64,000 bases of DNA from NCBI RefSeq assembly GCF_000308455.1, contig NZ_BAFP01000139.1, positions 186,001 through 250,000 on the forward strand, read 5' to 3'. The notes under the pieces are model-generated. The model was not told the DNA's origin and made no database searches. It saw only the letters and a list, made by a program, of their open reading frames with translations. The position numbers and the translations under genes were made by a program. The DNA is from Nocardia abscessus NBRC 100374 (GTDB lineage: Bacteria > Actinomycetota > Actinomycetes > Mycobacteriales > Mycobacteriaceae). Numbering within the stretch: position 1 is the first letter of the stretch; every line of letters starts with the position of its first letter. Below are positions 18,062-27,425 of this stretch, in pieces.

Positions 18062-18393
18062 ACCTCTGGCAGGTGCTCGCGGGCGCCCTGATCCTGTTCG
18101 GCTCGACGCTCGCGCTGACCGCCGCGATCGGGATCGTGCGCTTCCCCGACACGCTGACCCGGATGCACGCCGCCACCAAGCCGCAGGTCGTCGGACTGAT
18201 CCTGGTGCTGGTGGGCGCCGCGATCCAGCTGCGCGGTCAAGGCAACGTCTGGGCACTGGTGCTGGTCGGGCTGTTCACCCTGGTCACCGCCCCCGTGATC
18301 GCCCACATCATCGGGCGCACGGCCTACCGGGAGCAGCGCCACCGCGACGGTCTGCTGCGCGTCAACGAGATGCGCGACGACGACGTCGATTGA
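18058..18393 (+). CDS. mnhG: Na+/H+ antiporter subunit G (MnhG/MrpG)
   Basis: The 111-residue last subunit of the operon has three helices and the family motif G-I-V-R-F-P-D-T-L-T-R-M-H-A-A-T-K, then a charged tail. Together the six genes encode every Mrp subunit (A and B fused), so a working sodium or other cation exporter that also sets internal pH is expected. It converges on the PAP2 gene with only 15 bases between stops. Confidence 0.92.
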   Translation: MNLWQVLAGALILFGSTLALTAAIGIVRFPDTLTRMHAATKPQVVGLILVLVGAAIQLRGQGNVWALVLVGLFTLVTAPVIAHIIGRTAYREQRHRDGLLRVNEMRDDDVD

Positions 18394-18408
18394 CCCGCCC
18401 GACCGGCT

Positions 18409-19767
18409 TCAGCGCGTGGCGGGCTCGACTTCCCGTTCGGCCTGGCGTGGCACTCGCACCGTCGCGAACCACGTCGCGTGGAACGCCGCCGCCAGTCCGG
18501 CCAGCAGCCCGAGCACGACGGTGCCCGCGAGCACCGGGTAGTCGGCCATCGGCACGGCGAGGTACCGGTAGGACAGCAGCAGCGCGGCCAGCACGACCGC
18601 ACCGGAGGCGACCAGCCGGACCCGGAACCATCCCCAGCCGCGCTCGGGCTCGCGCAGCGCCGATTCGACGGTGAGGCACAGCACCGCGCCCGCGACCAGG
18701 TCGACGCCGTAGTGGTAACCGAAACCGAGGGTGGCGGTCAAGGTGGCCAGCAGCCAGAACGCGCCACCCCAGCGCAGCCAGCGCGGAGCGGGCTCGCCGT
18801 CGATGCCGCGGCGGGTGTGCAGGAACACCGACAACGCCCAGGCCGTGTGCATGGAGGGCATGCAGTTACGCGGAACCGCGGCGTCGAACGGCAGCGGCAT
18901 CGGATTCCGATCGATGGGCGGTACCACGCCCGGCCAGTAATTGCCCAGTTGCAGCCCGTTGCCGTCGGGTCCGTACGCGAACATCGGCCCGACCACCGGG
19001 AACAGCACGTAGACCAGGGGCCCGATCAGCCCGAGCACGAGGAAGGTTCGCACCAGATAGTGCGACGGCCACCGGCCTGAGGACACCACTCGGCGCAGCT
19101 GCCACACAGCCACGACGATCGCCGCCACGGGCAGCTCGATATAGACCCAGTGCAGCACCGCGTAGACCACCGGCCCGAGCGCGTCGACCGCACGGCCGAG
19201 CACCCACGACGGGTCGCCCAGCGCATGGTCGGCCAGCATCACGTACTCGTCGAGCACTGTGGGTTTGCCGATCACGGTGACGTGCAGCCACACGTCGCCG
19301 ACCTTGGTGGCCAAGACGAGCAACGCGCCGAGCGCGACCGCGTGCAGCGCGTCGCGCCGTTCGCGGCCGGACCAGCGCAGCCAGGCCACCAGCGCCAGGC
19401 CGGTCAGCACGATCACCGGACCGTTGCCGACCGCGAACGGCTCCCCCGCCAGCAAGCGGGCGCCCGCCCACACCACATCGACGGCCACCGCGACGCCGGC
19501 CGCGACCCATCGCCGCCGCGTCGAAATACCCACCAGCGCAAGCACCAGCCCGGCCCAGGGCACGGACATGGATTTGGGTGTGCCGACGTAATCCCGCGCC
19601 ACACTCTCCAGCGGGCCTTCGAATCCCTGCCACATGGCGACGGCCTGCAGCACGAGCAGCAGGACCGGCACCGCGGCCACCGCCGCGGTGACCCGGACCC
19701 GGGTCTGTGGCACGCGACGGCTCGGTGCCGCGCTTCCTACTCTGGAACCCGGGTCTTCGACAAGCAT
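18409..19767 (-). CDS. PAP2-family membrane protein
   Basis: The C-terminal half holds a PAP2 phosphatase core split as in the inositolphosphotransferase/AUR1-like group: R-N-C-M-P-S-M-H-T-A-W (catalytic His) and, after a helix, G-Y-H-Y-G-V-D-L-V-A-G. Some ten transmembrane helices surround it; the N-terminal 180 residues are an extra membrane domain. It probably transfers or removes a phosphate-linked head group at the outer membrane face, on an unknown lipid. ATG 19767 is chosen; 19821 would add 18 residues upstream. It is not part of the neighbouring operons. Confidence 0.82.
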   Translation of the reverse strand: MLVEDPGSRVGSAAPSRRVPQTRVRVTAAVAAVPVLLLVLQAVAMWQGFEGPLESVARDYVGTPKSMSVPWAGLVLALVGISTRRRWVAAGVAVAVDVVWAGARLLAGEPFAVGNGPVIVLTGLALVAWLRWSGRERRDALHAVALGALLVLATKVGDVWLHVTVIGKPTVLDEYVMLADHALGDPSWVLGRAVDALGPVVYAVLHWVYIELPVAAIVVAVWQLRRVVSSGRWPSHYLVRTFLVLGLIGPLVYVLFPVVGPMFAYGPDGNGLQLGNYWPGVVPPIDRNPMPLPFDAAVPRNCMPSMHTAWALSVFLHTRRGIDGEPAPRWLRWGGAFWLLATLTATLGFGYHYGVDLVAGAVLCLTVESALREPERGWGWFRVRLVASGAVVLAALLLSYRYLAVPMADYPVLAGTVVLGLLAGLAAAFHATWFATVRVPRQAEREVEPATR

Positions 19768-19843
19768 CCGACCATAGTAAACGGGGGGTGAACGCCGTCC
19801 CCCCGGCCAGCTGAACGGCAACCGACCTATCCGCGGCCGGACG

Positions 19844-20989
19844 CTACTGTTTCAGCTCCTCGACCAGCGCGTCCACCACCGCGACCAGATCGCCCTGCGA
19901 TGCCGCGGCAACCCGGCGCTGCCGCTGATAGGAGGCGCCCCGCTTGGGAATCTCGGCCACCAGCGCGAGTTCGTCCGCGCAGCCCAGCCGCGCAGCCGTC
20001 GGCTCCAGCCGGTTCAGCAGATCGTTCAGGTCGTCGGTGACCAAACGCTCGTTGCTGTCGGCGTCGGTGATGATGATCGCGTCCAGCCCGTAACGGGCGG
20101 CGCGCCACTTGTTCTCCTGCACATGCCACGGCGGCAGCGTCGGCAGGTCCTCGCCGTTCTCGACGCGGTGATCCAGGTCGACGATCAGGCAGTGGATGAG
20201 CGCGGCCATCGCGGCGAGCTCGGCGCGGGTGGAGATGCCGTCACAGACCCGCACCTCGATGGTGCCCCACTTCGGCGCCGGGCGGATGTCCCAGTGCATG
20301 CCGCCGAGCTGCGTGAAGACCCCGGTCTTGAGCTGGTCGTGCACGAAATGCTCGAACTGGGTCCAGTTCTCGAACTGGAACGGCAGGCCCGCGGTCGGCA
20401 GCTGCTGGAACATCAACGTCCGATTGCTGGCGTAGCCGGTGTCCGACCCGGACCACATCGGCGAGGACGCCGACAACGCGAGCAGATGCGGATACGACAG
20501 CAGCAACGAGTTGAGGATCGGGAACACCTTGTCGCGGTGGGAAACACCGACGTGCACGTGCACGCCCCAGATCATCATCTGCCTGCCCCACCACTGCGTG
20601 CGGTCGATCAGCTCGTCGTAGTGCTCTGACCGGGTCAGCTGCTGGGCCGACCACTGCGCGAACGGATGGGTGCCCGCGCAGAACACGTCGACGCCGAGCG
20701 GGTCGCCCGCGCGGCGCACCGTGTTCATGGTGCCGGTCAGGTCCTCCACCGCCGCGCCCACGGTCTCGTGCACGCCGGTGACGAGCTCCACGGTGTTGCG
20801 CAGCAGCTCCTTGGTCACCTGCGGGGTGCCGTCGTGGGCACGCAGCTCACCGAGCGAATCGAAGACCTCCGCGGCGGTATTCGACAGATCGCGGGTCACC
20901 TTGTCCACCAGCGCGATCTCCCATTCGACCCCGATGGTGGGCCGGGGCGAACCTTCGAAGGGAACGTGCTCGATTCCTGCCCCGGCCAT
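19844..20989 (-). CDS. Carboxylate-amine ligase, YbdK/GshA-2 family
   Basis: This protein belongs to the glutamate-cysteine ligase family 2 (YbdK) and matches Rv0433 in length and context. The N-terminal G-V-E-W-E-I motif and the later G-V-H-V-H-V-G-V-S-H metal/ATP-site segment are intact, as is G-T-I-E-V-R-V-C-D. Bacterial members show weak glutamate-cysteine ligase activity in vitro, so the true substrate is uncertain, particularly as actinobacteria make mycothiol rather than glutathione. It lies 11 bases after sodC on the same strand. Confidence 0.88.
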   Translation of the reverse strand: MAGAGIEHVPFEGSPRPTIGVEWEIALVDKVTRDLSNTAAEVFDSLGELRAHDGTPQVTKELLRNTVELVTGVHETVGAAVEDLTGTMNTVRRAGDPLGVDVFCAGTHPFAQWSAQQLTRSEHYDELIDRTQWWGRQMMIWGVHVHVGVSHRDKVFPILNSLLLSYPHLLALSASSPMWSGSDTGYASNRTLMFQQLPTAGLPFQFENWTQFEHFVHDQLKTGVFTQLGGMHWDIRPAPKWGTIEVRVCDGISTRAELAAMAALIHCLIVDLDHRVENGEDLPTLPPWHVQENKWRAARYGLDAIIITDADSNERLVTDDLNDLLNRLEPTAARLGCADELALVAEIPKRGASYQRQRRVAAASQGDLVAVVDALVEELKQ

Positions 20990-21000
20990 ATGCCACCGCG

Positions 21001-21684
21001 CTACTGGATCACGCCACAGGCGACACGGCCACCCGCGTCGCCCGTCGCTAGGGTCGATTCGTCGGGGCCCGCGACGCCATCGGCACGGACGTAACGGTTG
21101 GGGATGTTGCCGAAGTTGTCGGCGTCGGCGTGGATGATCAGGGCCTTGCCCTTCACGTCGTCCAGCGTGACCTTGTCGGTGGTGGTGACCAGCTTGGCGG
21201 CGCCGTCGGAGCGCACCTCCAGCGAGGTCAGATCACCGCTGGCCGGGTGCGCGTTGGCGCTGCCGACCTGCAGATGACCACCGGCGGACAAGAAGTCGCC
21301 TGCCGGGCCGCCGGTCGGCGCGACCGAGTTCGCCTCGCACTTGCCGACCTGGTGCACATGCATGCCGTGGAACCCGGGACGCAGCCCGTGTGCCTCGACG
21401 GTGACCTGCAGGTGGCTGCCGTCCTCGGTGAAGTTCGCGGTGCCGACCGAGGCGCCCGAGGGGTCCTTGAGGTCCACCTTCGCCCCGGACTCGGTGTGCG
21501 GCGTGCCGTGCTCGGTGCTCGACTGTCCGGCCGGAGCGGGGGACCCGGTCCACACCGGCGGGGTCGTCCCCTGGACGTCACTCGACTCCTGGCTGTTCGA
21601 GCAGGCGGCGAGGCCGAAGACCGCGACCGCGAGCACCGGGGTCACAGTCCGCCAGGACGGGCGTCGGGTTGTGGACGGGGCCAT
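21001..21684 (-). CDS. sodC: Superoxide dismutase, SodC lipoprotein
   Basis: It dismutates superoxide outside the cytoplasmic membrane. A signal peptide ends in the lipobox L-A-A-C (Cys about residue 28), and a Ser/Pro-rich linker precedes the domain. Copper ligands are visible in F-H-G-M-H-V-H, G-G-H-L-Q and V-I-H-like I-I-H-A-D; the disulfide pair is in V-G-K-C and V-A-C-G-V-I. The zinc loop is altered in the same way as in M. tuberculosis SodC, which works without zinc. A strong AAAGGAG lies seven bases before ATG 21684. Confidence 0.93.
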   Translation of the reverse strand: MAPSTTRRPSWRTVTPVLAVAVFGLAACSNSQESSDVQGTTPPVWTGSPAPAGQSSTEHGTPHTESGAKVDLKDPSGASVGTANFTEDGSHLQVTVEAHGLRPGFHGMHVHQVGKCEANSVAPTGGPAGDFLSAGGHLQVGSANAHPASGDLTSLEVRSDGAAKLVTTTDKVTLDDVKGKALIIHADADNFGNIPNRYVRADGVAGPDESTLATGDAGGRVACGVIQ

Positions 21685-21695
21685 CGGGGAACTCC

Positions 21696-21722
21696 TTTAC
21701 GAGTACCGAGTTTACGAGTAAA
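21696..21722. promoter_or_regulatory. Direct repeats in the sodC promoter
   Basis: TTTACGAGTA occurs at 21696-21705 and again at 21711-21720, 15 bases apart. The second copy extends to the palindrome TTTACGAGTAAA. The repeats directly abut the sodC ribosome binding site, so a bound protein could block transcription or translation. No known regulator is recognised. Confidence 0.45.
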
Positions 21723-21844
21723 GCTGGGTGGACACGTTCGTTACCGGACAAGATGATGCCACGCCCGCCGTGTCACGCCCTCGACAGGGCGGGGCGCCCT
21801 CATCCGGTCTCGGCCGGTCCGCGCGTACGCGGCGGCCACACGGG

Positions 21845-22408
21845 TCAATTACCCGTGACGATCACCGTTACACCCGGCCCGGAGTCTCCGATCCCGCTGG
21901 ACTTCGGTGCGACCGACGCGCCCAGCTCGTCGGCGACGGCCTGCGCCGCCTCCTTGTCGCCGGGTGAATTGCCGTAGTACACCGTGGTTTTCGCGATGCT
22001 CGCGCCCGGGTAGTTGCCGGTTTCCGCGATCGTCCAGCCACTTGCCGAGAGCTGGTCGGCCGTCTTGGCGGCGAGCCCGGGCACCATGCTGTTGTTGAGC
22101 ACGCGCACCGGCACCGAGCGGGCCGCGGTGGAGGTGGTCGGCGCGGCGGTGGTGGTCGGTGTCCCGGTCGCCACCGCGGTGGACGAGGACGCGGCCTGCG
22201 CCCTGGGCGCGGTCGTGCTCGCCGGAACCTGGGGCGCGGCCGACGCGCTCGAGGTCGGTGTTTCGCTGGTTCCCGAGGCGTCGGTATCGGCATCGGAATT
22301 CGACAGCGACATCGCGCCGAGGCCCGCGAAGACGATGGCCAACGCGATCAGCACCATCGCCAGGGCGCGCAACGGTGGCCCACCGGAGGTGGGATTCGGG
22401 TAGCTCAC
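21845..22408 (-). CDS. LytR C-terminal domain protein (VirR-like)
   Basis: A short cytoplasmic N-terminus leads to one membrane helix (about 13-33), a Ser/Thr/Ala/Pro-rich linker and a C-terminal LytR_C domain of about 85 residues beginning V-P-V-R-V-L-N-N-S. The domain alone, without a LCP transferase, is the architecture of M. tuberculosis Rv0431 (VirR/Vep1), which sits in the same gene order and affects envelope integrity and vesicle release. The name is carried over by context. It lies between sodC and the DUF3263 gene. Confidence 0.85.
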   Translation of the reverse strand: MSYPNPTSGGPPLRALAMVLIALAIVFAGLGAMSLSNSDADTDASGTSETPTSSASAAPQVPASTTAPRAQAASSSTAVATGTPTTTAAPTTSTAARSVPVRVLNNSMVPGLAAKTADQLSASGWTIAETGNYPGASIAKTTVYYGNSPGDKEAAQAVADELGASVAPKSSGIGDSGPGVTVIVTGN

Positions 22409-22456
22409 TCTCGCGAGCCTAGTCGCACGGGACGGGTCCGGGTCGGCATCGCCGGG

Positions 22457-22810
22457 TCAGACCTGGAAACCCAGTCGCCGCGCCGCCCGCGCCTTCTGCC
22501 TGCTCGCGCGCAGCCTGCGCAGCCGCTTCACCAGCATCGGGTCGGCGGCCAGCGCCTCCGGCCGGTCGACCACCGCGTTCAGCACCTGGTAGTACCTGGT
22601 CGGCGACATGGCGAACAGCTCGCGGATCGCCTCTTCCTTCGCCCCCGCGTACTTCCACCACTGTCGCTCGAACGCGAGGATGTCGAGTTCGCGCCGGCTC
22701 AGTCCGTCGCCGTCGGCCTGCTCGGCCGCGGCGTGTCCGGTCGTGCCGTCTTCGCTCGCGGCGAGGCCGTCCTCGATCGCGGAAAGATTCCGTGCCGCTG
22801 CGCCGTCCAT
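22457..22810 (-). CDS. DUF3263 domain protein
   Basis: The 117-residue protein is the counterpart of Rv0430. The conserved part starts at L-S-R-R-E-L-D-I-L-A-F-E-R-Q-W-W and includes a predicted helix-turn-helix-like segment A-I-R-E-L-F-A-M-S-P-T-R-Y-Y-Q-V-L, then a basic tail. A DNA-binding role is plausible but unproven. ATG 22810 has GAGGGAGC upstream; a longer frame to 22999 lacks support and would overlap def. It is divergent from def. Confidence 0.85.
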   Translation of the reverse strand: MDGAAARNLSAIEDGLAASEDGTTGHAAAEQADGDGLSRRELDILAFERQWWKYAGAKEEAIRELFAMSPTRYYQVLNAVVDRPEALAADPMLVKRLRRLRASRQKARAARRLGFQV

Positions 22811-22992
22811 CTCGCTCCCTCGCCGAGTGACCACCAGACGAAAATGGTGCTTGTACGTCGCGGAATATTCAACCACGCGCACCGGGAATCGCCCGGTCCA
22901 CGGCGCGGCGTGTTCGCTACCTGCCGGTAGCGTCCGTGCCTGCCCTGACACCCGAGGCGGTGTGACGTGGCACCCACGGCAATAATTGGCCC

Positions 22993-23583
22993 ATGGCAAT
23001 CCTCCCGATCGTGATAGTCGGCGACCCGGTTCTGCACAATCCGACCGAACGGGTCACCCAATCGCCGGAGGAATTGGCTCCGCTCATCGCGGACATGTAC
23101 GACACGCTCGACGCGGCGCACGGCGTCGGACTCGCGGCCAACCAGGTCGGCGTCGGGTTGCGCCTGTTCGTCTACGACTGCCCCGACCTCGGCCCGGACG
23201 GCACCGCGACCCGGCGCCGCGGAGCGGTGATCAACCCGGTGCTGGAGACCTCGGACATTCCGGAGACCATGCCCGACCCGGACGACGACGAGGAGGGCTG
23301 CCTGTCGGTGCCCGGCGAGCAGTTCCCCACCGGCCGCGCCGAATGGGCCAAGGTGACCGGGACCGACGAGCACGGCGAGCCGGTCGAGGTGGAGGGCAAG
23401 GGCTTCTTCGCCCGCATGCTCCAGCACGAGGTCGGGCACCTGGACGGGTTCCTCTACGTCGATGTTCTGATCGGCCGCAACGCACGGGCCGCCAAGAAGG
23501 CGATCAAACGGAACGGCTGGGGCACACCGGGTCTGAGCTGGCTGCCCGGCACCGACCCCGATCCGTTCGGGCATGACGACTGA
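22993..23583 (+). CDS. def: Peptide deformylase
   Basis: It removes the N-formyl group from new proteins. The three deformylase motifs are present: [19 protein letters not shown] (metal-binding Cys) and Q-H-E-V-G-H-L-D-G (two metal His and catalytic Glu). The length of 196 is usual for actinobacteria. ATG 22993. The stop lies inside the GNAT gene (11-base overlap). Confidence 0.95.
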   Translation: MAILPIVIVGDPVLHNPTERVTQSPEELAPLIADMYDTLDAAHGVGLAANQVGVGLRLFVYDCPDLGPDGTATRRRGAVINPVLETSDIPETMPDPDDDEEGCLSVPGEQFPTGRAEWAKVTGTDEHGEPVEVEGKGFFARMLQHEVGHLDGFLYVDVLIGRNARAAKKAIKRNGWGTPGLSWLPGTDPDPFGHDD

Positions 23584-24580
23584 CCCCGCCGCCGGCCTGC
23601 CCGATATCCCGCTCGGCCGCCGCGTGGTGCTGCGTTATCAACTGCCCGCGGGTTATCCCCAACCGCTGACCGACGTGATCGGCGAACTCGTGTCACTGGA
23701 CCCGCCGACCGTGCGCGGCGCCGACGGCGCGGTCGTCTCGGTCGCTCCGGACCGCGTGATCGCGCTGAAAGCCATCGGCCCCAGGCCGATTCGCACGAAG
23801 GAGATCCGCGCGCTGGAGGCCGCGGCCGCCTACGCCTGGCCCGGCGTCGAGCACACCTGGATCGACGGCTGGCTGGTGCGGGCCGGTCACGGTTACACCG
23901 GTCGCGCGAATTCCGCTGTGCCACTGGGCAGCTCCGGGAGCCCCGCCGTCGTGTCCGCGGAGACGCTGCGCCGCATCGGCGAGTGGTACACCGCGCACGG
24001 CCTGCCACTGCAGCTCGCGCTGCCCGATCGGCTGGCCCCGGCCCCGCCCGGCTGGCACAGCTGGCGAGAGACGCTCATGCTCGCCATCGATATCGACAAT
24101 TTCGTTCTGCCCCAGGGCCCTCCGATGGTGCGGATCGCGCCCGCACCCGACGCCGACTGGCTGGAGATGCACCGCTACGGCGGCGAAGATCCGGCCGGGC
24201 GGGCGATTTCCGCCCCCGCGCCGCTTCCCGAGGTACTGACCGCGGTGCTCGACGGCGAACTCGGCTTCGCCTCGCTCGGCTTACCGCGTCCCATCGCGAT
24301 CGGCCGCGGCGCGCTCACCACCGCACCGGACGGACGCCGCTGGGTCGGCCTCACCTGTGTGGCCGTCGCCGCCGCGCACCGCAGGCACGGGCTCGGCTCG
24401 CTGGTCTGCGCCGAACTGGTGCGCTGGGGCCGCGACCGCGGCGCGACGCACGCCTATCTCCAGGTGGAGGCCACCAACGAGCCGGCCCGCGCGATGTACC
24501 TGGACCTGGGTTTCGTCGAACACCACGCCTACCGCTACGCCGCGCCGGAACCCCTCGCCGGGCCCGGCGGCCTGCGGTAG
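23573..24580 (+). CDS. GNAT family N-acetyltransferase (Rv0428c-like)
   Basis: An N-terminal domain of about 90 residues, which resembles a small beta barrel ([10 protein letters not shown]), precedes a GNAT fold. The acetyl-CoA loop reads [11 protein letters not shown], and the C-terminal [13 protein letters not shown] segment is typical. The substrate is unknown. It sits between def and xthA, as in M. tuberculosis, and overlaps def by 11 bases, so it is expressed with it. Confidence 0.88.
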   Translation: MTTDPAAGLPDIPLGRRVVLRYQLPAGYPQPLTDVIGELVSLDPPTVRGADGAVVSVAPDRVIALKAIGPRPIRTKEIRALEAAAAYAWPGVEHTWIDGWLVRAGHGYTGRANSAVPLGSSGSPAVVSAETLRRIGEWYTAHGLPLQLALPDRLAPAPPGWHSWRETLMLAIDIDNFVLPQGPPMVRIAPAPDADWLEMHRYGGEDPAGRAISAPAPLPEVLTAVLDGELGFASLGLPRPIAIGRGALTTAPDGRRWVGLTCVAVAAAHRRHGLGSLVCAELVRWGRDRGATHAYLQVEATNEPARAMYLDLGFVEHHAYRYAAPEPLAGPGGLR

Positions 24581-24613
24581 AACAGACCTGTCAACAGTCG
24601 AAGGAAGGCCGCA

Positions 24614-25444
24614 GTGCGTCTCGCCACCTGGAACGTCAACTCGATCCGCTCCCGGCTCGACCGTGTCGCGGACTGGCTCGACCGCCAGGACATCGACGTG
24701 CTCGCCCTCCAGGAGACCAAGTGCCGGGACGACCAGTTCCCGTTCGAGCGTTTCGACGAACTCGGCTACGAGGTAGCCCACCTGGGGATCAATCAGTGGA
24801 ACGGGGTGGCGATCGCCTCGCGGGTCGGCCTCACCGACGTCGAGTTCGCCTTCCCCGACCAGCCCGGCTTCGACAAGGACGCGGGCGAGTCGCTGATCAG
24901 CACGCCGGTCGTCGAGTCCCGCGCGATCGGGGCCACCTGCGGTGGCGTGCGCGTGTGGAGCCTGTACGTGCCCAACGGCCGCACCTTGGGCGATCCGCAC
25001 TACACCTACAAGCTGGAATGGCTTGCCGCGCTGCGGGACAACGGCGCGCGCTGGCTGGCCGAGAACCCGCGGGCCAAGATCGCGCTCGTGGGCGACTGGA
25101 ACATCGCGCCGACCGACGACGATGTGTGGTCCGTGGAGTACTTCGCCGACAAGACGCACACTTCGCAGCCGGAGCGCGATGCCTTCCAGGCCGTCGTCGA
25201 CGCCGGGTACGCGGACGTCATGCGTCCGTTCGCCCCGGGGCCGGGCGTCTACACCTACTGGGACTACACGCAGCTGCGTTTCCCGCGTAAAGAGGGGATG
25301 CGCATCGATTTCGTTCTCGCCTCCCCCGCCCTGGCCGCCACCGTGACCGACGCGATGGTCGACCGCGAGGCGCGAAAGGGCAAGGGCGCCAGCGACCACG
25401 CCCCGGTGATCGCCGAATTCGCCGACGAACCCGGGCACCCGTGA
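24614..25444 (+). CDS. xthA: Exodeoxyribonuclease III
   Basis: This is an apurinic/apyrimidinic endonuclease and 3'-5' exonuclease for base excision repair. The motifs are W-N-V-N-S-I, L-Q-E-T-K (metal Glu), G-D-W-N-I-A-P-T-D-D, and C-terminal S-D-H-A-P-V (catalytic His). The 276-residue length fits. GTG 24614 follows GAAGGAAGG. It is Rv0427c-like in context; its stop overlaps the TetR start by 4 bases. Confidence 0.94.
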   Translation: MRLATWNVNSIRSRLDRVADWLDRQDIDVLALQETKCRDDQFPFERFDELGYEVAHLGINQWNGVAIASRVGLTDVEFAFPDQPGFDKDAGESLISTPVVESRAIGATCGGVRVWSLYVPNGRTLGDPHYTYKLEWLAALRDNGARWLAENPRAKIALVGDWNIAPTDDDVWSVEYFADKTHTSQPERDAFQAVVDAGYADVMRPFAPGPGVYTYWDYTQLRFPRKEGMRIDFVLASPALAATVTDAMVDREARKGKGASDHAPVIAEFADEPGHP

Positions 25445-26142
25445 CCCGCCCCGCACAACCGCCTTTCCCCCGCCGCAGCAGCGGGAACCGGATAGCGGGC
25501 GCCAGGCTGGGCGGCCTGAACAGCGATCCGACGGTGGGACCACGGCAGCGGGCGCAACACCTCGGCCCGGAGCGCCGCCGCCCGCAGGTACTCGACACCG
25601 CGCTCGCCATCGCCGTGGAGCACGGCGTCGCCGCGGTGACCATGGCCGCGATCGCGGAGCGGATGAAGGTGACCAGGCCGGTGGTCTACGCCTGCTTCGC
25701 CGATCGGGTCGAGCTGATCGAGGCGCTGATCCAGCGCGAGGAGGGTTACCTGGTCAGCGGGGTGTTCGAGGTGGTGACGCCGCGCGACGTGGACGCGGAC
25801 GAGACCGTGTTCGTCGAAGGTTTCCGCGCGCTGCTGACCAAGGCAGCGAGCAGGCCCGAGGCGTGGCGGCTGGTCTACGGCAATCCAGACCCCGCCGTGG
25901 CGAATTCGTTCGGTCGAGGCCGTGCCCTCGTCATCGAGCGCTGCGCCAAGCTCCTGCGCCCGACGCTGCGGGCCTGGGGCACCGTCGACGCCGAGCGCAA
26001 GCTGCCCGTGCTGGTGGAGCAGTGGGTGTCCGCCGGGGAGGGGGCCGTGCGCGCGCTGCTCGCGGACCAGGACGGCTGGACACCGGCGGATCTCGGCGCG
26101 TTCGTCGGCGCCGCGGTCTATCGCGCCCTGCGAAACGCCTGA
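25441..26142 (+). CDS. TetR/AcrR family transcriptional regulator
   Basis: A Pro/Arg-rich N-terminal extension of about 45 residues comes before the helix-turn-helix (T-M-A-A-I-A-E-R-M-K-V-T-R-P-V-V-Y-A-C-F). An all-helical ligand domain follows. GTG 25441 overlaps the xthA stop (GTGA); a shorter start inside the extension is possible. Its target is not obvious; the palindrome at 26176-26194 before hmgA is a candidate site. Confidence 0.85.
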   Translation: MTRPAQPPFPRRSSGNRIAGARLGGLNSDPTVGPRQRAQHLGPERRRPQVLDTALAIAVEHGVAAVTMAAIAERMKVTRPVVYACFADRVELIEALIQREEGYLVSGVFEVVTPRDVDADETVFVEGFRALLTKAASRPEAWRLVYGNPDPAVANSFGRGRALVIERCAKLLRPTLRAWGTVDAERKLPVLVEQWVSAGEGAVRALLADQDGWTPADLGAFVGAAVYRALRNA

Positions 26143-26175
26143 TCAAGCGGAATTCCCGCGCCGTACGGCCGGGCC

Positions 26176-26194
26176 GATCACTACGATGGTGATC
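26176..26194. promoter_or_regulatory. Palindrome upstream of hmgA
   Basis: GATCAC (26176-26181) and GTGATC (26189-26194) flank seven bases, about 35 bases before the hmgA start. It could be an operator for the homogentisate genes, perhaps for the TetR protein encoded just upstream. This is a visual match only. Confidence 0.4.
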
Positions 26195-26228
26195 AACTAT
26201 CCGACCACCGGCTGGCGGAGGAACGGTC

Positions 26229-27425
26229 ATGGCGTTCTATCGGCAAGTGGGTGCGGTACCGCCGAAGCGGCACACCCAGCATCGTGACGAGCAGGGCCGG
26301 CTCTACTACGAGGAGCTGATGGGCGAGGAGGGCTTCTCGGGCGACTCCTCGCTGCTCTATCACCGCGGCCTGCCGCCCGCACTGGTCGACTCGACGGTGT
26401 GGGAGCTGCCCGATCAGCGGACGACGCCGAATCATCCACTGCGCCACCGCCATCTGCGCCTGCACACCCTGTTCCCCGGCGACACCCCGGCCGAGACCGA
26501 TCCGGTCACCGGGCGGCGCCTGCTGCTCGGCAACGCGGACGTGCGCATCTCCTACGTCGTCGCCAAAGGCGGATCACCGCTGTACCGCAACGCGATCGGC
26601 GACGAGCTGGTGTACCTGGAATCCGGCGCCGCGGTGGTCGAAACCGTGTTCGGCGCGCTGCCCGCGCGCCAGGGCGACCAGGTGCTCATTCCGCGTGCCA
26701 CGACCCACCGCTGGCGGCCGACCGGTCCGGAACCGTTGCGGGCGTATGTGATCGAGGCGACCGGCCACATCACGCCGCCGAAGCGCTACCTGTCGAAGTT
26801 CGGCCAGTTGCTCGAGCATGCCCCGTATTGCGAGCGCGACCTGCACGGACCGGCCGAGACGATCACCGCGTCCGGCACCGACGTCGAGGTGCTCGTCAAG
26901 CACCGGCCCGGCGGACAGGTCGTCGGCACCAGGATGGTCTACGCCGACCACCCGTTCGACGTGGTGGGCTGGGACGGCTGTCTGTATCCGTTCACCTTCA
27001 ACATCGCCGACTTCGAACCGATCACCGGCCGCATCCACCAGCCGCCGCCGGTACATCAGGCGTTCGAGGGCGGCAACTTCGTCGTCTGCAACTTCGTTCC
27101 GCGCAAGGTGGACTACCACCCGCGATCGATCCCGGTGCCCTACTACCACTCCAACGTCGATTCCGACGAGGTCATGTTCTACTGCGGCGGGAACTACGAG
27201 GCGCGCAAAGGGTCGGGGATCACCCAGGGCTCGGTGTCGGTGCACCCCGGCGGCTACGCCCACGGTCCACAGCCCGGCGCCTACGAGAACAGCATCGGCA
27301 TCGAGTACTTCGACGAACTGGCCGTCATGGTGGACACCTTCCGCCCGCTGGAACTCGGCGAAGGAGCTCTGGCCTGCGAGGCTCCGACCTACGCGTGGAC
27401 CTGGTCCGGGCGGGGCCCCGAGTGA
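26229..27425 (+). CDS. hmgA: Homogentisate 1,2-dioxygenase
   Basis: It opens the ring of homogentisate in tyrosine/phenylalanine breakdown, using Fe(II). The cupin-type C-terminal half holds P-Y-Y-H-S-N-V-D-S-D-E and H-P-G-G-Y-A-H-G-P-Q-P-G-A-Y-E, which contain the iron-binding His and Glu. N-terminal Y-E-E-L-M-G and L-Y-H-R-G-L are also typical. The GGAGG ribosome site precedes ATG 26229. The stop overlaps the fumarylacetoacetase start (GTGA). Confidence 0.94.
   Translation: MAFYRQVGAVPPKRHTQHRDEQGRLYYEELMGEEGFSGDSSLLYHRGLPPALVDSTVWELPDQRTTPNHPLRHRHLRLHTLFPGDTPAETDPVTGRRLLLGNADVRISYVVAKGGSPLYRNAIGDELVYLESGAAVVETVFGALPARQGDQVLIPRATTHRWRPTGPEPLRAYVIEATGHITPPKRYLSKFGQLLEHAPYCERDLHGPAETITASGTDVEVLVKHRPGGQVVGTRMVYADHPFDVVGWDGCLYPFTFNIADFEPITGRIHQPPPVHQAFEGGNFVVCNFVPRKVDYHPRSIPVPYYHSNVDSDEVMFYCGGNYEARKGSGITQGSVSVHPGGYAHGPQPGAYENSIGIEYFDELAVMVDTFRPLELGEGALACEAPTYAWTWSGRGPE

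Noticed and set aside
26399-27421. In-frame upstream extension of fumarylacetoacetase
   Set aside because: It overlaps hmgA fully and gives an Arg-rich product; the enzyme begins at GTG 27422 in a coupled overlap.
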